From Actinomycetes bacterium (GTDB lineage Bacteria > Actinomycetota > Actinomycetes > Mycobacteriales > Mycobacteriaceae): a stretch of 33,218 bases of DNA. The notes below the pieces were generated by a model. The model was not told where the DNA came from. It made no database searches and saw nothing but the letters and a program-made list of their open reading frames with translations. A program made the translations under genes and the position numbers. Position 1 is the first letter of the stretch, and every line of letters starts with the position of its first letter. This document shows, piece after piece, positions 31,921-33,218 of this stretch. The stretch spans positions 1-33,218 of the forward strand of contig JAHZJB010000099.1 of NCBI GenBank assembly GCA_022601135.1, written 5' to 3'.

Positions 31921-33218
31921 ATGACCGCTGTGGCTGACCAGAAGGCCTACCCGGCCCTGCCCCACCCGCGCAGGCGACTCCCGATTCTGGGAGACCTGCC
32001 GGCGTTCCGGGCCGAGAGTCCCTCGCAGTCGATGGCGGACCTCGCCGCGCTCGGGCCGGTCTTCGAGTTTCGCTTCCTCGGGGCGAAGTACGTCGTCGCC
32101 GCCGGCGCTGAGGCACTCGCCGAGGTCAACGACGAGAGCCGGTTCTGCAAGTACGTCGGCCCCGATATCGAGGCACTGCGCATTCTCGGCGGCGACGGCT
32201 TGTTCACCGCCTACAGCGACGAACCCAATTGGCAGAAGGCTCACGACGTGTTGATGCCGGCATTCAGCCAGCAGGCGATGCGCCGATACCACTCGATTAT
32301 GTTCGACGTCGCCGACGAACTGACCGCGCGCTGGGATGCCACCGCTGCGCGGGGCGAGTTGGTCGACGTGTCCGCCGACGCCACCCGGGCGACGTTGGAG
32401 ACCATCGGGCGCTGTGCGGCCGGGTACCAATTCGGCTGCTTCCACTCCGAGGCGCCGCATCCCTTCGTGGAGCACATGGTGGCCGGCTTGAAGGGATCGG
32501 ACTGGGTGGGTGGGCTGCGACAGACGTTTCTGCCGAAGTTCGTCGCCAGGCGGGCCGAGCGCAGGGTGCGCTATCACGCCGCGAAGATGCATTTCATCGC
32601 CGATGAGCTCGTCGCCGAGCGCCTGCGCGTCGGCCCCGGTCACCACGACGACCTGCTCGAACTGATGCTGGAGTCTGATCTGGAGTCGGCCAACATCCGC
32701 TACCAGTTGATCAACTTCCTGGTCGCTGGCCATGAAACAACCTCTGGTGCTTTGTCTTTCGCACTGTACTTTCTCTCGCAGCATCCCGACGTGGCGGCAA
32801 AGGCGCGGGCGGAGATCGCGCAGGTGTGGGGAGACGACCTGCGGCCGGACTTCGGGCACGTCGCCAAGCTCAGATACGTCCGCAGGGTGTTCGACGAGGC
32901 ATTGCGGCTGCAGCCGACCGTTCCTGCGTATTATCGGGCGGCCCGCGCGGACACGGTGCTCGCCGGGCTTCACCCGATGCGCAAGGGGGACTGGGTACTT
33001 GCGCTGACGATGACACTGCACCGTGACGCGCGGTGGGGTCCCGACCCCGACGCTTTCGACCCCGACCGGTTCGAGCCTGAGCGGGTAAAAGCCCGTCCGG
33101 CAGGGTTGTACAAGCCTTTCGGTACCGGGCCGCGATCATGCATCGGACGTCAGTTCGCGCTGCATGAGGCGGTGCTGCTGCTGGCCGTGCTGCTGCGCCG
33201 TTACGACATGGTCGCCGA
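31921..33218 (+). CDS. Cytochrome P450 resembling the haem domain of P450 BM3 (CYP102-like), 3' end cut by window edge
   Basis: 432 codons are open to the window edge. The I-helix NIRYQLINFLVAGHETTSGALSF (oxygen-activating Thr273/Thr274), the ExxR motif EALR (326-329) and the haem-binding loop FGTGPRSCIGRQFALHEA (Cys407) follow P450 BM3 almost word for word. Others also match: DESRF, GDGLFT (Phe95 equals BM3 Phe87), NWQKAHDVLMPAFSQQAM and PHPF. The BM3 residues that anchor fatty-acid carboxylates (Arg47, Tyr51) appear as Ala and Val in FLGAKYVV, so the substrate may differ. GGAGG stands eight bases before the ATG. A reductase domain fused downstream is possible but lies outside the window. 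Divergent TetR gene upstream. Confidence 0.92.
   Translation, partial: MTAVADQKAYPALPHPRRRLPILGDLPAFRAESPSQSMADLAALGPVFEFRFLGAKYVVAAGAEALAEVNDESRFCKYVGPDIEALRILGGDGLFTAYSDEPNWQKAHDVLMPAFSQQAMRRYHSIMFDVADELTARWDATAARGELVDVSADATRATLETIGRCAAGYQFGCFHSEAPHPFVEHMVAGLKGSDWVGGLRQTFLPKFVARRAERRVRYHAAKMHFIADELVAERLRVGPGHHDDLLELMLESDLESANIRYQLINFLVAGHETTSGALSFALYFLSQHPDVAAKARAEIAQVWGDDLRPDFGHVAKLRYVRRVFDEALRLQPTVPAYYRAARADTVLAGLHPMRKGDWVLALTMTLHRDARWGPDPDAFDPDRFEPERVKARPAGLYKPFGTGPRSCIGRQFALHEAVLLLAVLLRRYDMVA

Noticed and set aside
31882..33021. Long minus-strand open frame opposite the P450
   Set aside because: The plus-strand P450 has all family motifs; this frame has none and would displace the divergent promoter.
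1..33218. tRNA, rRNA, CRISPR array, prophage or IS transposase
   Set aside because: None found: no cloverleaf-like segment, no regularly spaced direct repeats, and no DDE, tyrosine or serine recombinase motif in any plausible frame.

Overview
The window reads as a chromosomal segment of a fast-growing, high-GC mycobacterium (Mycolicibacterium-like). The evidence is the very high GC content, GTG/TTG starts, leaderless-type promoters, mycobacterium-specific families (hemophore-like secreted proteins, an EspC-like type VII substrate, the LpdA/GlpD2 pair) and a gene order that, from memory, follows the M. tuberculosis block Rv3318-Rv3296 with local replacements. No rRNA, tRNA, CRISPR array, integrase or recognisable IS transposase was seen.

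Layout. (1) 1-2129, minus strand: sdhC-sdhD-sdhA, the anchors and flavoprotein of succinate dehydrogenase; sdhA runs off the left edge. (2) 2355-5168, plus: cdd-deoA-add nucleoside salvage operon. (3) 5296-8076, minus: an Rv3311-like protein of unknown function, then an EspC-like small protein coupled to an NlpC/P60 peptidase, probably a type VII-exported cell-wall hydrolase and its partner. (4) 8129-11174: upp facing deoD-pmmB, with overlapping stop codons. (5) 11235-13571: amidohydrolase pair amiB1-amiA1; amiB1 carries a +1 frameshift in a run of six G. (6) 13742-15201: an AbiEi/DUF559-type nuclease-like gene between two inverted 63-bp repeats, and a gamma-glutamylcyclotransferase-like gene. 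(7) 15294-19385: lpdA, glpD2 and an RluA-type pseudouridine synthase. (8) 19680-23499: an SDR, then a FabR/DesT-like TetR repressor divergent from a flavin/2Fe-2S reductase and a membrane acyl desaturase, with two near-identical 18-bp operators overlapping both divergent start codons. (9) 23522-24454: a second DUF559 gene between direct 63-bp repeats. (10) 24575-29874, minus: lhr-nei DNA repair operon. (11) 30113-31212: two hemophore-like secreted proteins around a small Gly/Pro-rich secreted protein. (12) 31224-33218: a TetR regulator divergent from a cytochrome P450 that strongly resembles the haem domain of P450 BM3 (CYP102) and is cut by the right edge.

The most unusual structure is a set of short palindromic intergenic elements. 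Four copies of family A and three of family B are each exactly 63 bp, and a third type (C) is a 61-bp hairpin. Both DUF559 genes are bracketed by such copies, A in inverted and B in direct orientation, and both genes take their stop codon from inside a repeat copy. This suggests a REPIN/RAYT-like relationship between nuclease-like genes and palindromes. It is inference, but testable. The next strongest leads are the DesT-like desaturase switch, the possible type VII NlpC/P60 effector pair, the BM3-like P450, and an LpdA that has the CxxxxC cysteines but not the His-Glu dyad.
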